20,125 nt of DNA from Vulcanimicrobiota bacterium (GTDB lineage Bacteria > Vulcanimicrobiota > Vulcanimicrobiia > Vulcanimicrobiales > Vulcanimicrobiaceae), in NCBI GenBank assembly GCA_030043675.1, contig JASHXG010000210.1:1-20125 (forward strand), given 5' to 3'. Made by a program: the position numbers and the translations under genes. Each line of letters opens with the position of its first letter. Position 1 is the stretch's first letter. The notes under the pieces are model-generated. The model searched no databases. It was not told where the DNA came from and was given only the letters and a program-made list of their open reading frames with translations. Positions 12,868-20,125 of the stretch are shown piece by piece.

Positions 12868-14273
12868 TCCGGCTGACGGTCATCGGCGGCGGTTTAGCCG
12901 GCTGCGAGGCGGCGTGGCAGGCAGCGCGTTGCGGCGTCGAGGTCGACCTCTACGAGATGCGTCCTGCGCGCAGCGGTCCGGCGCACAAGACGGATCGGTT
13001 GGCCGAGCTGGTCTGTAGCAACTCGCTGCGGGGCGCGTCACTCGAAAACGCGGTCGGACTTCTCAAAGAGGAGCTCGCGCGTCTCGACTCGGTGATCGTT
13101 ACCTCGGCACGGGCGACGGCAGTACCGGCAGGCGGTGCGCTCGCCGTCGATCGCGAGCGATTCGCCGCGCTCGTCGAGTCGCGGATCGCCGGCGAGTCGG
13201 GAATTCACCTGCATAGAGAAGAGCTAGGCACAATTCCCAGCGACCGGCCCGCGATCGTCGCGTGCGGTCCGCTGCCCGGCGAGGCGCTGCTGGATTCAAT
13301 TGCTGACGCGATCGACGCTAGCGCCGCAGAGACGCAGCACCCGAGATTGCTGCATTATTTCGACGCAGCCTCGCCGATCGTCGCGGCCGACTCCGTCGAT
13401 GAATCGGTCATGTATTGGAAGTCGCGATACGACAAGGGCGACCCCTGGACCGGGTCAGGGCAGGCCGACTATCTCAACATTCCGCTCGATCGCGAAGAGT
13501 ACGCGCGCCTGGTGCACGATCTGCGGACGCTCGAGCGTCACCAGCCCAAGAGCTTCGAACCGGCTAGGTATTTCGAAGGCTGCCTGCCGATCGAGGAGAT
13601 GGCCGACCGCGGGGATGACGTGCTGCGCTTTGGTCCACTGAAACCCGTGGGGCTGCGCGATCCGCGGACCGGTAAAACGCCGCATGCGGTCGTGCAGCTG
13701 CGTAAGGAGAACGCCGAAGCAACGGCCTATAACCTCGTCGGCTTTCAGACGCGCCTTTCGTGGCCGGCGCAGCGCGAGGCGTTCGGCCGCCTTCCGGGAT
13801 TGCAGCACGCTGAGTGGCTGCGTCTGGGCGTCATGCATCGCAACGCGTTTATCGATTCACCACGACTGCTCGACGCGCGCCTGAGACTGCGCTCGAGGCC
13901 GGCGACCTACTTTGCCGGTCAGATTACCGGCGCCGAGGGGTACGTCGAAGCGGCGGCCTGCGGAGCGATGGCGGGAGTTCACGCTGCGCGCGCAATCCTG
14001 GGGCTGGCGCCGATCGACGTTCCACGCGAGAGCGCCTTGGGCGCCGTAGTCGCGCATTTGCTCAATACGCAAACGCCCGACTTTCAACCGGCGAACGTCA
14101 CGTGGGCCTACTTCGCGCCGTTAGACCCCGGTCTGACGCGCAGCTTGTCCAAGGACGACAAAAGAGCGAGACGGCGCCTCATGGCCGAGCGTGCGCTCGC
14201 GTCGGTCGACGCCTGGCGCGCGTCGCTCGAGACGCAAGCCTTCGAAACTCTCTCTCCGGTGGCCGGGTATTGA
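12864..14273 (+). CDS. trmFO: Methylenetetrahydrofolate-tRNA-(uracil-5-)-methyltransferase
   Basis: A 469-residue FAD enzyme that makes 5-methyluridine at position 54 of tRNA using methylene-tetrahydrofolate. The N-terminal FAD-binding fold is LTVIGGGLAGCEAAW (GGGLAG, 8-13) with YEMRP as in the family. LAELVCSNSLRG holds Cys51, one of the functional cysteines, and RYFEGCLPIEEMADRG holds Cys240, matching the other. DPRTGKTPHAVVQLRKEN and QITGAEGYVEAAACG are further TrmFO/GidA-like motifs. Length is slightly above the usual 435-450. The GTG at 12864 overlaps the topA stop by four bases, so translation is coupled. hslV starts seven bases after the stop. Confidence 0.95.
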   Translation: MIRLTVIGGGLAGCEAAWQAARCGVEVDLYEMRPARSGPAHKTDRLAELVCSNSLRGASLENAVGLLKEELARLDSVIVTSARATAVPAGGALAVDRERFAALVESRIAGESGIHLHREELGTIPSDRPAIVACGPLPGEALLDSIADAIDASAAETQHPRLLHYFDAASPIVAADSVDESVMYWKSRYDKGDPWTGSGQADYLNIPLDREEYARLVHDLRTLERHQPKSFEPARYFEGCLPIEEMADRGDDVLRFGPLKPVGLRDPRTGKTPHAVVQLRKENAEATAYNLVGFQTRLSWPAQREAFGRLPGLQHAEWLRLGVMHRNAFIDSPRLLDARLRLRSRPATYFAGQITGAEGYVEAAACGAMAGVHAARAILGLAPIDVPRESALGAVVAHLLNTQTPDFQPANVTWAYFAPLDPGLTRSLSKDDKRARRRLMAERALASVDAWRASLETQAFETLSPVAGY

Positions 14274-14280
14274 CCCAGGC

Positions 14281-14811
14281 ATGAAGATTCGTTCGACGAC
14301 GATCCTCGCGGTGCGCCGCGACGGGAGGCTCGCCATCGCCGGCGATGGGCAAGTGACGCTCGATAAGACGATCGTCAAGCATGGAGCCCGCAAGGTGCGC
14401 AAGGTGGCGGGCGGCGGCGTTGTGGCCGGCTTTGCCGGCTCGGCGGCCGACGGCATCACGCTCCTCGAAAAGTTCGAAGGCAAGTTCGGTGAGTACAAGG
14501 ACATCACGCGCGCCGCGGTCGAGCTCGCCAAGGACTGGCGCCAAGACCGCGCGCTGCGCCGGCTCGAAGCCTTGATGATCGTCGGCAATCCGGAGCACTT
14601 GTTCGTGCTGTCGGGAACCGGCGACGTGATCGAGCCCGACGAAGGGATTGCCGCGATCGGCAGCGGCGGCCCGTACGCGCAGGCGGCGGCTGCAGCGCTG
14701 CTGCGTAATAGCGCGTTGCCCGCCGACGAAATCGCGCGCAAAGCGCTCGAAATCGCGTCTGAAATCTGCATTTACACCAACGACGACATCATCGTGGAGA
14801 GCCTTCCATGA
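14281..14811 (+). CDS. hslV: ATP-dependent protease peptidase subunit HslV (ClpQ)
   Basis: A 176-residue N-terminal-threonine peptidase, the proteolytic core (double hexamer) of the HslUV protease. MKIRSTTILAVRRDGRLAIAGDGQVTLD matches the family start. By alignment the catalytic residue is Thr6, so a five-residue propeptide MKIRS would be removed, longer than the single Met removed in E. coli. Lys-rich KHGARKVRKV and GFAGSAADGITLLEKFE are also typical, as is IGSGGPYAQAAAAALL. No strong ribosome binding site precedes the ATG, consistent with coupling to trmFO. The stop overlaps the hslU ATG (ATGA, 14808-14811). Confidence 0.95.
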   Translation: MKIRSTTILAVRRDGRLAIAGDGQVTLDKTIVKHGARKVRKVAGGGVVAGFAGSAADGITLLEKFEGKFGEYKDITRAAVELAKDWRQDRALRRLEALMIVGNPEHLFVLSGTGDVIEPDEGIAAIGSGGPYAQAAAAALLRNSALPADEIARKALEIASEICIYTNDDIIVESLP

Positions 14812-16250
14812 CGAGCGCGCTCGCAACGACCCTCGATCCGTCCACCTTGACGCCCGGGCAAATCGTCACGGAGCTCGATAAGTACATTGTCGGGCAGAGC
14901 AAGGCCAAACGTTCGGTTGCGATCGCGCTGCGCAACCGGTATCGTCGCGCGCATGCGCGCGAAGACCTGCGCGATGAGATTACGCCAAAGAACATTCTCA
15001 TGATCGGCCCGACCGGAGTCGGCAAGACCGAGATCGCTCGCCGTCTCGCGGCGTTGGTCGGCGCGCCGTTCGTCAAGGTCGAGGCGACCAAATACACCGA
15101 GGTCGGGTACGTGGGACGCGACGTGGAGTCAATGGTGCGCGATCTCGTAGAGGCTTCAATTCGCACCGTGACCGACGAACGGCGCGCGGAAGTGCGCGAG
15201 TTGGCTTTCCGCCAAGCCGTCGAACGCGTCATCGACGTTCTTCATCCCGAGACTCGTCCGCCCTCGGCGCAATCGCAAGGCAATCCCTTGGGAGCGGCGC
15301 TCGGATCGATCTTCGGCAGTGGTTACTCCGCGCAGCAGCAGACGCACACGCCGCCGTCGGCGGCCGTCTCGGCCGAGGCACAACGCGTGCGCGAGCAAAC
15401 GCGTGGCGAGATCGAGCGCGGTTTCTACGACGTTCGCTTGATCGAGATCGAGGTTGAAGAAACGCCGAGTGTGCCGATCGGCGTGATCGGCGGCGGAATG
15501 GATCAGAGCGGCGACCTCGGCGAGATGCTGGGCGGAATTCTGCCGAAACGGCGCACGCGCAAACGCGTCACGGTCGCCGAAGCCCTCCGTATCTTCGAAC
15601 AGGAAGAGGCCGCCAAGCTGATCGACATGGACGCAGTCAAACGCGAGGCGCTGCGGCGCGCGGGCGAAGACGGAATCATATTTATCGACGAAATCGACAA
15701 AGTCGCCGGTTCGCAGCAGCGCGGCGGCCCGGATGTTTCGCGCGAAGGCGTCCAACGCGATATCCTGCCGATCGTCGAAGGATCGACGGTCACGACCAAA
15801 TACGGCGCCATCAAGACCGACCACATCCTCTTCATAGCAGCCGGGGCGTTCCACATCAGCAAGCCTTCGGATCTGATTCCGGAGTTGCAAGGCCGGTTGC
15901 CGATCCGTGTCGAGCTCGACTCGCTCACGGCCGAAGACTTCAAGACCATCCTCACCCAACCGAAGAACGCGCTTGTCGAGCAGTACAAGGCATTGCTGGC
16001 GACCGAAAACGTGACGCTCGACTTTCGTCCCGACGCTATCGAGCAGCTGGCTACGTTCGCAATGAAAGTAAACGAGCAGACCGAGAACATTGGTGCCCGC
16101 CGGCTCCACACCGTCCTCGAGCGCGTGCTCGAGGACATCAGCTTCGAGGCGCCCGAACGCACCGGGACGGTCGTGATCGACGGCGAGTACGTTCGGCAGC
16201 GGCTGGCCGATGTGGTCGCCAACGCCGACCTTTCTGGGTACATTCTCTAA
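14808..16250 (+). CDS. hslU: ATP-dependent protease ATPase subunit HslU (ClpY)
   Basis: A 480-residue AAA+ unfoldase that feeds proteins into HslV. Walker A is GPTGVGKT (67-74, Lys73), the pore loop GYVGRD (100-105) and Walker B IIFIDEIDK (Asp294, Glu295); QGRLPIRVEL contains the arginine finger (Arg363). The intermediate domain lies between about residues 108 and 245. It carries a Gln/Ser/Pro-rich stretch (150-190) that accounts for most of the excess over the 443 residues of E. coli HslU. The protein ends ADLSGYIL, the C-terminal tail that docks into HslV. GGAGAG (14796-14801) lies six bases before the ATG. It closes the topA-trmFO-hslV-hslU run. Confidence 0.96.
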   Translation: MTSALATTLDPSTLTPGQIVTELDKYIVGQSKAKRSVAIALRNRYRRAHAREDLRDEITPKNILMIGPTGVGKTEIARRLAALVGAPFVKVEATKYTEVGYVGRDVESMVRDLVEASIRTVTDERRAEVRELAFRQAVERVIDVLHPETRPPSAQSQGNPLGAALGSIFGSGYSAQQQTHTPPSAAVSAEAQRVREQTRGEIERGFYDVRLIEIEVEETPSVPIGVIGGGMDQSGDLGEMLGGILPKRRTRKRVTVAEALRIFEQEEAAKLIDMDAVKREALRRAGEDGIIFIDEIDKVAGSQQRGGPDVSREGVQRDILPIVEGSTVTTKYGAIKTDHILFIAAGAFHISKPSDLIPELQGRLPIRVELDSLTAEDFKTILTQPKNALVEQYKALLATENVTLDFRPDAIEQLATFAMKVNEQTENIGARRLHTVLERVLEDISFEAPERTGTVVIDGEYVRQRLADVVANADLSGYIL

Positions 16251-16322
16251 GCATTTTCACATTCGCGCAGGCAGGGGCCGGGCGCTGCAGCTAGGATGCT
16301 AGGGGAAAAGGATGACACAGCT

Positions 16323-16868
16323 ATGAGTAAGTCAACGGGCGCTCTTTTCTTCCTCGGCGTTGCCGCCTTGGCCACGCTCGTCGCCTGCAACGGCAGCAAC
16401 GGCTTTGGTGGTTCTCCAACGCCGACGACCCCGCCGGGAACCGGCATGAACTGCGGCGGTCCACCAGCCGCCAACCAAATGGAAGTGATCTTCCCGATCC
16501 CCGGGAGCAAGCACGCCCCGGCGGCCCTAGAAAACGTCTACGTGGCCACGAAGGGCCAGCTGCCGCCGAGCAACGACTTCGACTTCTATCTCGTGCAGTC
16601 GAATGGCGACTCGACGTTTACGTCGCCGTTCTTCGGGATCGCCCTGAAGAACGTGCCGACGCCGCACGCGACGCCGAGTTATTCCGGCGCGGTCTATTAT
16701 GCGTCGACGATCGCCGGTCCGTCAGGGTCGACCTACATCATCGGCGCGCATCAGGACGTGGAGCTGCTGTGGAACGACGGCGGCACCGGGTGCACGCCGC
16801 ATAAAATCGTCAGCACGTTCAGGACCGGCTCCGGCACGAGTTCAAGCGCGAAGTTCCTTCAGCGCTGA
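16323..16868 (+). CDS. Small secreted lipoprotein of unknown function
   Basis: A 181-residue protein with a classical lipoprotein signal: MSKS, a hydrophobic core (GALFFLGVAALATLV) and lipobox LVAC with Cys22, followed by a Gly/Ser/Pro/Thr linker. The mature part (about residues 50-170) is rich in short hydrophobic strands and Gly/Pro turns (MEVIFPIPGS, ENVYVATKG, DFDFYLVQS, GTGCTPHKIV), suggesting a beta-sandwich fold. Cys44 and Cys160 could form a disulphide. I do not recognise the family. AAGGA lies about ten bases before the ATG at 16323. It is 72 bp downstream of hslU without a clear terminator or promoter between them. A terminator-like hairpin follows. Confidence 0.75.
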   Translation: MSKSTGALFFLGVAALATLVACNGSNGFGGSPTPTTPPGTGMNCGGPPAANQMEVIFPIPGSKHAPAALENVYVATKGQLPPSNDFDFYLVQSNGDSTFTSPFFGIALKNVPTPHATPSYSGAVYYASTIAGPSGSTYIIGAHQDVELLWNDGGTGCTPHKIVSTFRTGSGTSSSAKFLQR

Positions 16869-16889
16869 TCCGGACGCAGATCGCTTTGG

Positions 16890-16916
16890 GCGGGCTCGCG
16901 GCATTCGCGGGCCCGC
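16890..16916 (+). terminator. Terminator-like hairpin after the small lipoprotein gene
   Basis: GCGGGCTCGCG (16890-16900) pairs with CGCGGGCCCGC (16906-16916) over 11 bp with one G-U pair and a five-base loop. TCGTCGTTT follows, a weak T-rich tail. It separates the lipoprotein gene from def. A GATAAT at 16955-16960 may be the -10 box of a def promoter, but no clear -35 is seen. Confidence 0.6.
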
Positions 16917-16978
16917 TCGTCGTTTATCTCGCGCCGGTAGCCGGGCTCGCCGGGGATAATGCCGAATAGGCCGCGGCT

Positions 16979-17485
16979 ATGCCCTACATTCGCGAGATCG
17001 TCGGCCAAGATCACCCGACGTTACGCAAAGTCGCCAGACGCGTCGATCCGAAGGAGATCGACGAGCCGCTCTTTCAGCAGCTGATCGACGACATGTTCGA
17101 AACGATGTACGACGCGCCCGGGGTCGGCCTGGCCGCGCCACAAGTCAACGTGTCCAAGCGAGTCTTCGTGATGGACGTGCGCGACGACGAGCACGAGCCG
17201 GCGGTGGTCATCAATCCGAAGATCGAATCGGCCGAGGAGGAGGTCGAGCTGCGCGAAGGCTGTCTTTCGGTGCCGGGGATGGTCGGTGACATTACCCGGT
17301 ACAAGCGCATCGTCGTTACGGGTCTCGATCGTTCCGGTCAGAAGATTCGCATCGAGGGTGAAGGCCTGCTCGCACAGTGCTTGCAGCACGAGATCGATCA
17401 CCTCAACGGGACGCTCTACATCGATCGCGCGCTGAACCTGCGGCCGGCGATCAGCGAAGAGGAAAAAGAAGCGGCGGAAGCGTGA
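16979..17485 (+). CDS. def: Peptide deformylase
   Basis: A 168-residue metal hydrolase that removes the formyl group from the initiator methionine of new proteins. All three motifs are present: GVGLAAPQ (48-55), EGCLSVPG with metal ligand Cys95, and QHEIDHLNG with ligands His137 and His141 and catalytic Glu138. The length and acidic C-terminal tail (SEEEKEAAEA) are normal for type 1 enzymes. There is no strong ribosome binding site before the ATG. The stop overlaps the fmt start (GTGA), placing the deformylase with the formyltransferase that creates its substrate. Confidence 0.96.
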   Translation: MPYIREIVGQDHPTLRKVARRVDPKEIDEPLFQQLIDDMFETMYDAPGVGLAAPQVNVSKRVFVMDVRDDEHEPAVVINPKIESAEEEVELREGCLSVPGMVGDITRYKRIVVTGLDRSGQKIRIEGEGLLAQCLQHEIDHLNGTLYIDRALNLRPAISEEEKEAAEA

Positions 17486-18303
17486 GGACGCTCTTCTTCG
17501 GCACCAGCGCGTTCGCGGTGCCGAGTTTGCGCGTCGTCGCAGCTCGCAGCGACCTGCAGGGCGTCGTTACGCAGCCCGATCGGCCTGCCGGACGCGGTCA
17601 GAAACTGCGGCCGAGCCCGGTCAAGGTCGCGGCTCTCGAGCTTGGCTTGCGCGTGTACGAACCGGTGCGGCTGCGCGCGTTCGCGGATGCGATCCGCCAA
17701 GAACCCTTCGACCTCTTTACGCTGGCGTCGTACGGGCGGATCCTCCCCCAAACGCTGCTCGATCTTCCGCGTCTGGGCGCACTCAACGTCCATCCGTCGC
17801 TGCTGCCCGCGTATCGCGGCGCGACGCCGATTCAAGCCGCGCTCCTCGCGGGCGACATGGAGACCGGCGTCAGCATCATGCTGATGGATGACGGGCTCGA
17901 CACCGGTGACCTCGTTTTGGTTGAGCGCGTGCCGATCGCTCCCGGCGAAACCTACGGCGAGCTCCACGATCGCCTCGCACGGATTGGCGCGGATCTCCTC
18001 GAGCGCGCACTCGAAATGGCCACGCAGGGTCCGCTGCCCCGCTCGCCCCAGCGGGGCGAGGCCACGCTGACTCGGCCGCTTCGAAAGGAAGATCTCGCCG
18101 TCGACCTCTCGTGGCCGCCTGAAAAGATCATCGATCGGGTCCGCGCGTTCTCCCCACAGCCGGCCGCGCGCGCACGGATCCGCGACGAGACGGTCAAGAT
18201 CCTTCGTGCGCACGTCGCTCCCGACGGGCGCCTTGCCATCGACGAGCTGATCGCGCCCAACCGCGGCAAGATGACCGGCGATGAGTACCTGCGACGGTCA
18301 TGA
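17482..18303 (+). CDS. fmt: Methionyl-tRNA formyltransferase
   Basis: A 273-residue enzyme that formylates initiator Met-tRNA with 10-formyl-tetrahydrofolate. It begins RTLFFGTSAFAVPSL. The catalytic triad is Asn102, His104 and Asp140 within LNVHPSLLPAYRGATPIQ and MDDGLDTGD. The linker and C-terminal tRNA-binding domain (KEDLAVDLSW, about 202 onward) are present but short, about 40 residues less than E. coli Fmt. The GTG at 17482 overlaps the def stop by four bases; GGAAGC precedes it. The stop overlaps the rsmB ATG (ATGA). A perfect 8-bp hairpin at 18042-18060 lies in the linker coding region but encodes normal family residues. Confidence 0.95.
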   Translation: MRTLFFGTSAFAVPSLRVVAARSDLQGVVTQPDRPAGRGQKLRPSPVKVAALELGLRVYEPVRLRAFADAIRQEPFDLFTLASYGRILPQTLLDLPRLGALNVHPSLLPAYRGATPIQAALLAGDMETGVSIMLMDDGLDTGDLVLVERVPIAPGETYGELHDRLARIGADLLERALEMATQGPLPRSPQRGEATLTRPLRKEDLAVDLSWPPEKIIDRVRAFSPQPAARARIRDETVKILRAHVAPDGRLAIDELIAPNRGKMTGDEYLRRS

Positions 18304-19640
18304 ACGCGCGTGAGCTTGCGCTCGCGGTTGTGCGCGACGTCTTTCCGCCGCCTGGATCGGGGGCGATCGAACGGAGCGCCCAGGCGGCCTTCGATTATCG
18401 CGCGCGCAAGGCGGACCTGGCCGGGCGCGATCGCGCCTTTGCCGCCGAGCTTGCGTATGGCGCGATCAAGATGCGCCGCGCCCTCGACTGGTATCTCGAG
18501 CCCTTTATCGATCGTCGCGGTGCCGAGGGCGCGAAAAGCCTCCCGCCGACCATCCGGGAGCTGCTCCGCCTTGCGATTTACGAGCTGGTCTACACGCGTC
18601 CGCAGGCTCATGCGACCGTCTTCGAATCGGTCGATCTCGCGAAACGGTACGGTCACCGCGGTCTGGCCAACCTCGTTAACGCGGTCTTGCGCAGTTTTCT
18701 GCGAGACCCGCCGGCGGAGCCGCGCCGAGAGGACTTCGAAAGCGAGGACGACTTCCTCGCCACCCGGTACTCGCTGCCGACCTGGCTGGTGCGACAATGG
18801 CGCCAGGTCTTCGGCGAGCGCGCCGAGGCGATCTGCGCGGCGGTGAACGAGCCCGCGCGGCCGGCCGTCGTAGTCAACCGATTGAAAGGAACGCCGGAGG
18901 AGGTCGCGAGCCGGCTCGCAACGATCGGAACGCGCGTTACCCCGTCGTCGGTGGTGGCCGAGTCGCTGCTCATCGACGGGCGCCTCAGCCCCAACGCGGC
19001 CGGCGACGGCGCATGGTGGGTCCAGTCGGAGAGCTCGGCGATGCCGGTCGATGTGCTCAATCCACAGCCCGGGGAGTCGGTTCTCGACGTCTGCAGCGGA
19101 CGGGGGAACAAAGCGCTGCAAATCGGCGCCCGACTAGCGCGCGACGGCACGCTCCTGTGCATCGAGCAGGACGCGCGCAAGGTTGCATTGCTCGGCCGCC
19201 GTCTGGAGGAGGCGGGGGTCGTTGGCGGCATCGTGACCGGCGACGCTACCGGCGCACTGCTATCCACGGAGCAGCGATTCGACCGGGTGCTGATCGACGC
19301 GCCGTGTTCGGGCGTAGGCGTCGTAGGGCGCCACCCCGAGATGCGCTGGAAGAAGCAAGGTGGCGATGGCGAACGCCTTGCCCTGACGCAGCGCGCCCTG
19401 CTCGAGCAGATGGCTCGCCACGTCTATCCCGGAGGGGCGCTCGTCTACGCGGTCTGTTCGACGGATCCGCGCGAGACGACGGAAGTGATGGACTGGTTTC
19501 TTGCACAAGAGAACTTCGAGCGCGGGTTGATACCGGCCGCCTACGAGGCGTTGCTGACGGACGCCGGCGACGTGCTCGTGCCGCCCGGGCTCGAAGGGCG
19601 CGACGGCTTCTATATCGCTCGCGTCGAGCGGCGCGCTTGA
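18300..19640 (+). CDS. rsmB: 16S rRNA (cytosine-967-C5)-methyltransferase RsmB
   Basis: A 446-residue enzyme with an N-terminal NusB-like RNA-binding domain (about 1-135; RDRAFAAELAYGAIK, ELLRLAIYELVY, LANLVNAVLRSF) and a C-terminal SAM-dependent m5C methyltransferase domain. The SAM motif I is VLDVCSGRGNKAL (261-273), differing from the common CAAPGGKT form. Motif IV is DAPCSGVGVVGRHPE (Cys336) and the catalytic cysteine is Cys386 (YAVCSTDP). The ATG overlaps the fmt stop and the stop overlaps a TTG start of the next gene, so the run is translationally linked. Other NOL1/NOP2/Sun methyltransferases lack the NusB domain, so the assignment is firm. Confidence 0.94.
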   Translation: MNARELALAVVRDVFPPPGSGAIERSAQAAFDYRARKADLAGRDRAFAAELAYGAIKMRRALDWYLEPFIDRRGAEGAKSLPPTIRELLRLAIYELVYTRPQAHATVFESVDLAKRYGHRGLANLVNAVLRSFLRDPPAEPRREDFESEDDFLATRYSLPTWLVRQWRQVFGERAEAICAAVNEPARPAVVVNRLKGTPEEVASRLATIGTRVTPSSVVAESLLIDGRLSPNAAGDGAWWVQSESSAMPVDVLNPQPGESVLDVCSGRGNKALQIGARLARDGTLLCIEQDARKVALLGRRLEEAGVVGGIVTGDATGALLSTEQRFDRVLIDAPCSGVGVVGRHPEMRWKKQGGDGERLALTQRALLEQMARHVYPGGALVYAVCSTDPRETTEVMDWFLAQENFERGLIPAAYEALLTDAGDVLVPPGLEGRDGFYIARVERRA

Positions 19641-20125
19641 GCCTCTTCGCAAAGATCGAACAGGCGTGCGCGGCGCTCATCGAACGAGCCTTCGCCCGGA
19701 CGTTTCCAAGCGACCTGGAGCCGGCGCAGATCGCGCGTAAACTCGTTTCGACGATGGAAGCGCAGACTCGGGACGACGACGGGGGCCTGCGCGCACCCGG
19801 CTCTTATCTCGTCTACGTCAGCCCGGTCGATTTCGCGCGGCTGGCCGATCATCGATCCTATCTCGAACGCGAGTGGGCGGAGCTGCTGCGCGAGCTAGGG
19901 GCGCGAGTCGGCGTCGCGTTCGCGGCCGGCGACGCGCGGGTGACGCTGGCGGCGCGCGATCGCCTTCCCGCCGGAGCAATCGAGATCGAGGTCGTCGAAA
20001 AGGACACGCCCACCCGATTTCGTTTGCGAATGATCAAGGGTATGCCGGTGAACGGGGTATATTCTATTCAAGGAAAGGCCCGAGTCGGACGAAGCGAGGA
20101 GAACGAGGTCTTTCTCCTCGATCCG
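19637..20125 (+). CDS. fhaA: FhaA-like DUF3662/FHA-domain protein (partial)
   Basis: 163 codons are present before the window ends. The N-terminal DUF3662 domain spans about 1-120 (LFAKIEQACAALIERAF, FPSDLEPAQIARKLVSTME, APGSYLVYVSPVDFARL). After a short linker an FHA domain begins at about residue 145 (GKARVGRSEENEVFLLDP), with the phospho-threonine-binding Arg-Ser pair. In Actinobacteria FhaA is a cytoplasmic partner of Ser/Thr kinase PknB and regulates lipid II flipping and wall synthesis. The start is taken as TTG at 19637 because it overlaps the rsmB stop (TTGA) and is directly followed by the conserved LFAKIE; no ribosome binding site is evident. The gene is cut by the window end. Confidence 0.88.
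   Translation, partial: MSLFAKIEQACAALIERAFARTFPSDLEPAQIARKLVSTMEAQTRDDDGGLRAPGSYLVYVSPVDFARLADHRSYLEREWAELLRELGARVGVAFAAGDARVTLAARDRLPAGAIEIEVVEKDTPTRFRLRMIKGMPVNGVYSIQGKARVGRSEENEVFLLDP

Noticed and set aside
15156..16109. Long open frame on the - strand opposite hslU
   Set aside because: It is the antisense shadow of a highly conserved HslU frame in GC-rich DNA. Its translation is low-complexity and Asp/Arg-rich with no family motif.
18042..18060. Perfect 8-bp hairpin inside fmt, considered as an inserted palindromic element
   Set aside because: The encoded residues (SPQRGEAT) match the normal Fmt interdomain linker pattern, so there is no sign of insertion, and there is no second copy in the window.

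Overview
The window is GC-rich bacterial chromosome carrying housekeeping genes, with no sign of phage, plasmid, insertion sequence, CRISPR array, tRNA or rRNA. The gene mix suggests a deep-branching, Gram-positive-like but probably didermic or atypical lineage. It combines an FhaA-type DUF3662/FHA protein (typical of Actinobacteria, Chloroflexi and relatives), HslUV and folate-dependent TrmFO. It also has secreted six-bladed-propeller-like lipoproteins with repeated 'LYVANSNDNNILVYSR' type motifs and many GTG/TTG starts. My best guess is Candidatus Eremiobacterota (WPS-2) or a neighbour. This is inference from gene content, not a database result.

Layout. 1-75 is the tail of an unknown + gene. 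204-3732 is a - strand block. Read in the transcribed direction it holds two adjacent half-CHAD reading frames (3732-2895), an APC-family permease that starts inside the CHAD stop (2898-1474), a doubtful 42-residue ORF, and a secreted propeller lipoprotein (1214-204). 3785-6990 (+) is a cell-wall block: a membrane-anchored GerMN protein, a large N-acetylmuramoyl-L-alanine amidase and glutamate racemase MurI. A convergent - strand PAP2-like membrane phosphatase follows (7641-6973). Divergent from it are secG and two Opp/Dpp-type ABC ATPases (7698-10105, +), closed by a strong bidirectional hairpin terminator at 10132-10165.

10179-12867 is the most interesting region. A histone-H1-like Lys/Arg/Ala repeat protein (-) and topoisomerase I (+) are divergently transcribed from a 184-bp region. 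That region carries two clear sigma70-type promoters, both with 17-bp spacers, an alternating GC tract, and a leader hairpin plus an 18-bp perfect palindrome in front of the H1-like gene. The topA promoter places the transcript start at about the GTG start codon, so topA is predicted to be leaderless.

12864-16250 continues topA with trmFO, hslV and hslU, the Firmicutes-like topA-trmFO-(xerC)-hslVU order without xerC. A small unknown lipoprotein (16323-16868) and a terminator-like hairpin follow. Then comes def-fmt-rsmB-fhaA (16979 to the window end), four genes linked by stop/start overlaps. The fhaA start suggests an FHA/PP2C/RodA/PBP/PknB cell-wall signalling cluster immediately downstream.

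I found no convincing new defence or mobile system. The candidates for something undescribed are the split CHAD pair coupled to a permease, and the H1-like/topA divergent 'DNA topology' control region.
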